In this document: positions 63,807 through 64,000 of the stretch, in pieces
Layout of the letters: each line of letters starts with the position of its first letter
Position numbering within the stretch: the first letter of the stretch is position 1
From: Bufo bufo
Taxonomy: Eukaryota; Chordata; Amphibia; Anura; Bufonidae
Reading direction: 5' to 3'
NCBI RefSeq assembly: GCF_905171765.1
Contig: NC_053395.1
Span: 190,653,577 to 190,717,576, forward strand
DNA length: 64,000 nt
Position numbers and translations under genes: made by a program
Notes under the pieces: generated by a model
The model's input: only the letters and a program-made list of their open reading frames with translations
What the model was told of the DNA's origin: nothing
Databases searched by the model: none

Positions 63807-64000
63807 AGGGAACCTGTCACCGGGATTTTGTGTATAGAGCTGAGGACATGGGTTGCTAGATGGCCGCTAGCACATCCGCAATACCCAGTCCCCATAGCTC
63901 TGTGTGCTTTTATTGTGTAAAAAAAAACTATTTGATACATATGCAAATTAACATAAAAGAGTCATATCTTACTTGTGTGACCAGAGAAGAGTCATATTTT
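63807..64000. mobile_element. TTAA MITE left end, cut by the window edge
   Basis: TTAA at 63803-63806 followed by AGGGAACCTGTCACCGGGAT and GAGCTGAGGACATGGGTTGC. The AGGGAACCTGTCAC start is related to AGAGGACCTGTCAC at 17744. The right end lies beyond the window. Confidence 0.7.

Noticed and set aside
1..64000. tRNA-derived SINEs or tRNA genes
   Set aside because: No A-box/B-box pair with correct spacing was noticed; the GGTTCGA at about 49869 belongs to a hAT terminus.

Overview
The window looks like vertebrate nuclear DNA, most likely from a frog or toad. It holds one intact cellular gene, the single coding exon of B3GALT1 on the minus strand at 25333-26313. Nearly everything else that can be named is transposon DNA. 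The case for an anuran rests on the mix of repeats: short palindromic elements flanked by TTAA, hAT elements beginning TAGAGATG, Harbinger-like elements flanked by TAA/TTA, several Tc1 families and a Penelope-like retroelement. I recognise this mix as typical of anuran genomes but could not test it by search. No rRNA, tRNA, CRISPR array or bacterial-type operon is visible.

Layout. 1-11467 is a deep nest. A Tc1 transposase fragment is cut by a TTAA element; that element contains a mariner-like palindromic element (1408-4461), which contains a hAT element (1747-3767), which contains a Harbinger-like MITE (2867-3158). Next comes a dead hAT/BED-finger transposase gene on the minus strand (about 10007 down to 5290), split by a 2.1-kb foldback element (6856-9000). 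13930-15126 is a full-length but broken Tc1 element. 17-25 kb holds TTAA MITEs and a CR1/L2-like LINE tail. B3GALT1 follows. 27-32 kb holds more MITEs, one with a hAT inside. 33.7-37.6 kb is a TA-rich microsatellite invaded by a hAT element (33906-35726) and by a Tc1 element with an almost undamaged transposase (35812-37390). 37.6-38.6 kb and 56.4-57.3 kb are sister copies of one internally deleted Tc1 derivative. 39.8-43.7 kb is two hAT elements side by side. 49-51.5 kb holds hAT-in-hAT and a run of TTAA MITEs. 52.6-54.8 kb is a truncated Penelope-like element carrying a GIY-YIG endonuclease, inserted in a TTAA MITE. The last 10 kb is mostly unassigned sequence with a few MITEs.

How the parts relate. 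B3GALT1 is the only element with a clear organismal role; the remainder is probably its non-coding flank, intron or neighbouring intergenic DNA. No 5' exons could be identified. The transposons give a relative history, because each insertion with clean target-site duplications must be younger than the element it interrupts. Target-site duplications were read directly for nine hAT elements (8 bp: six exact, one 7/8, one 6/8, one with a slightly altered terminus), four Tc1-type elements (TA), the Penelope-like element (15 bp) and several TTAA or TAA MITEs.
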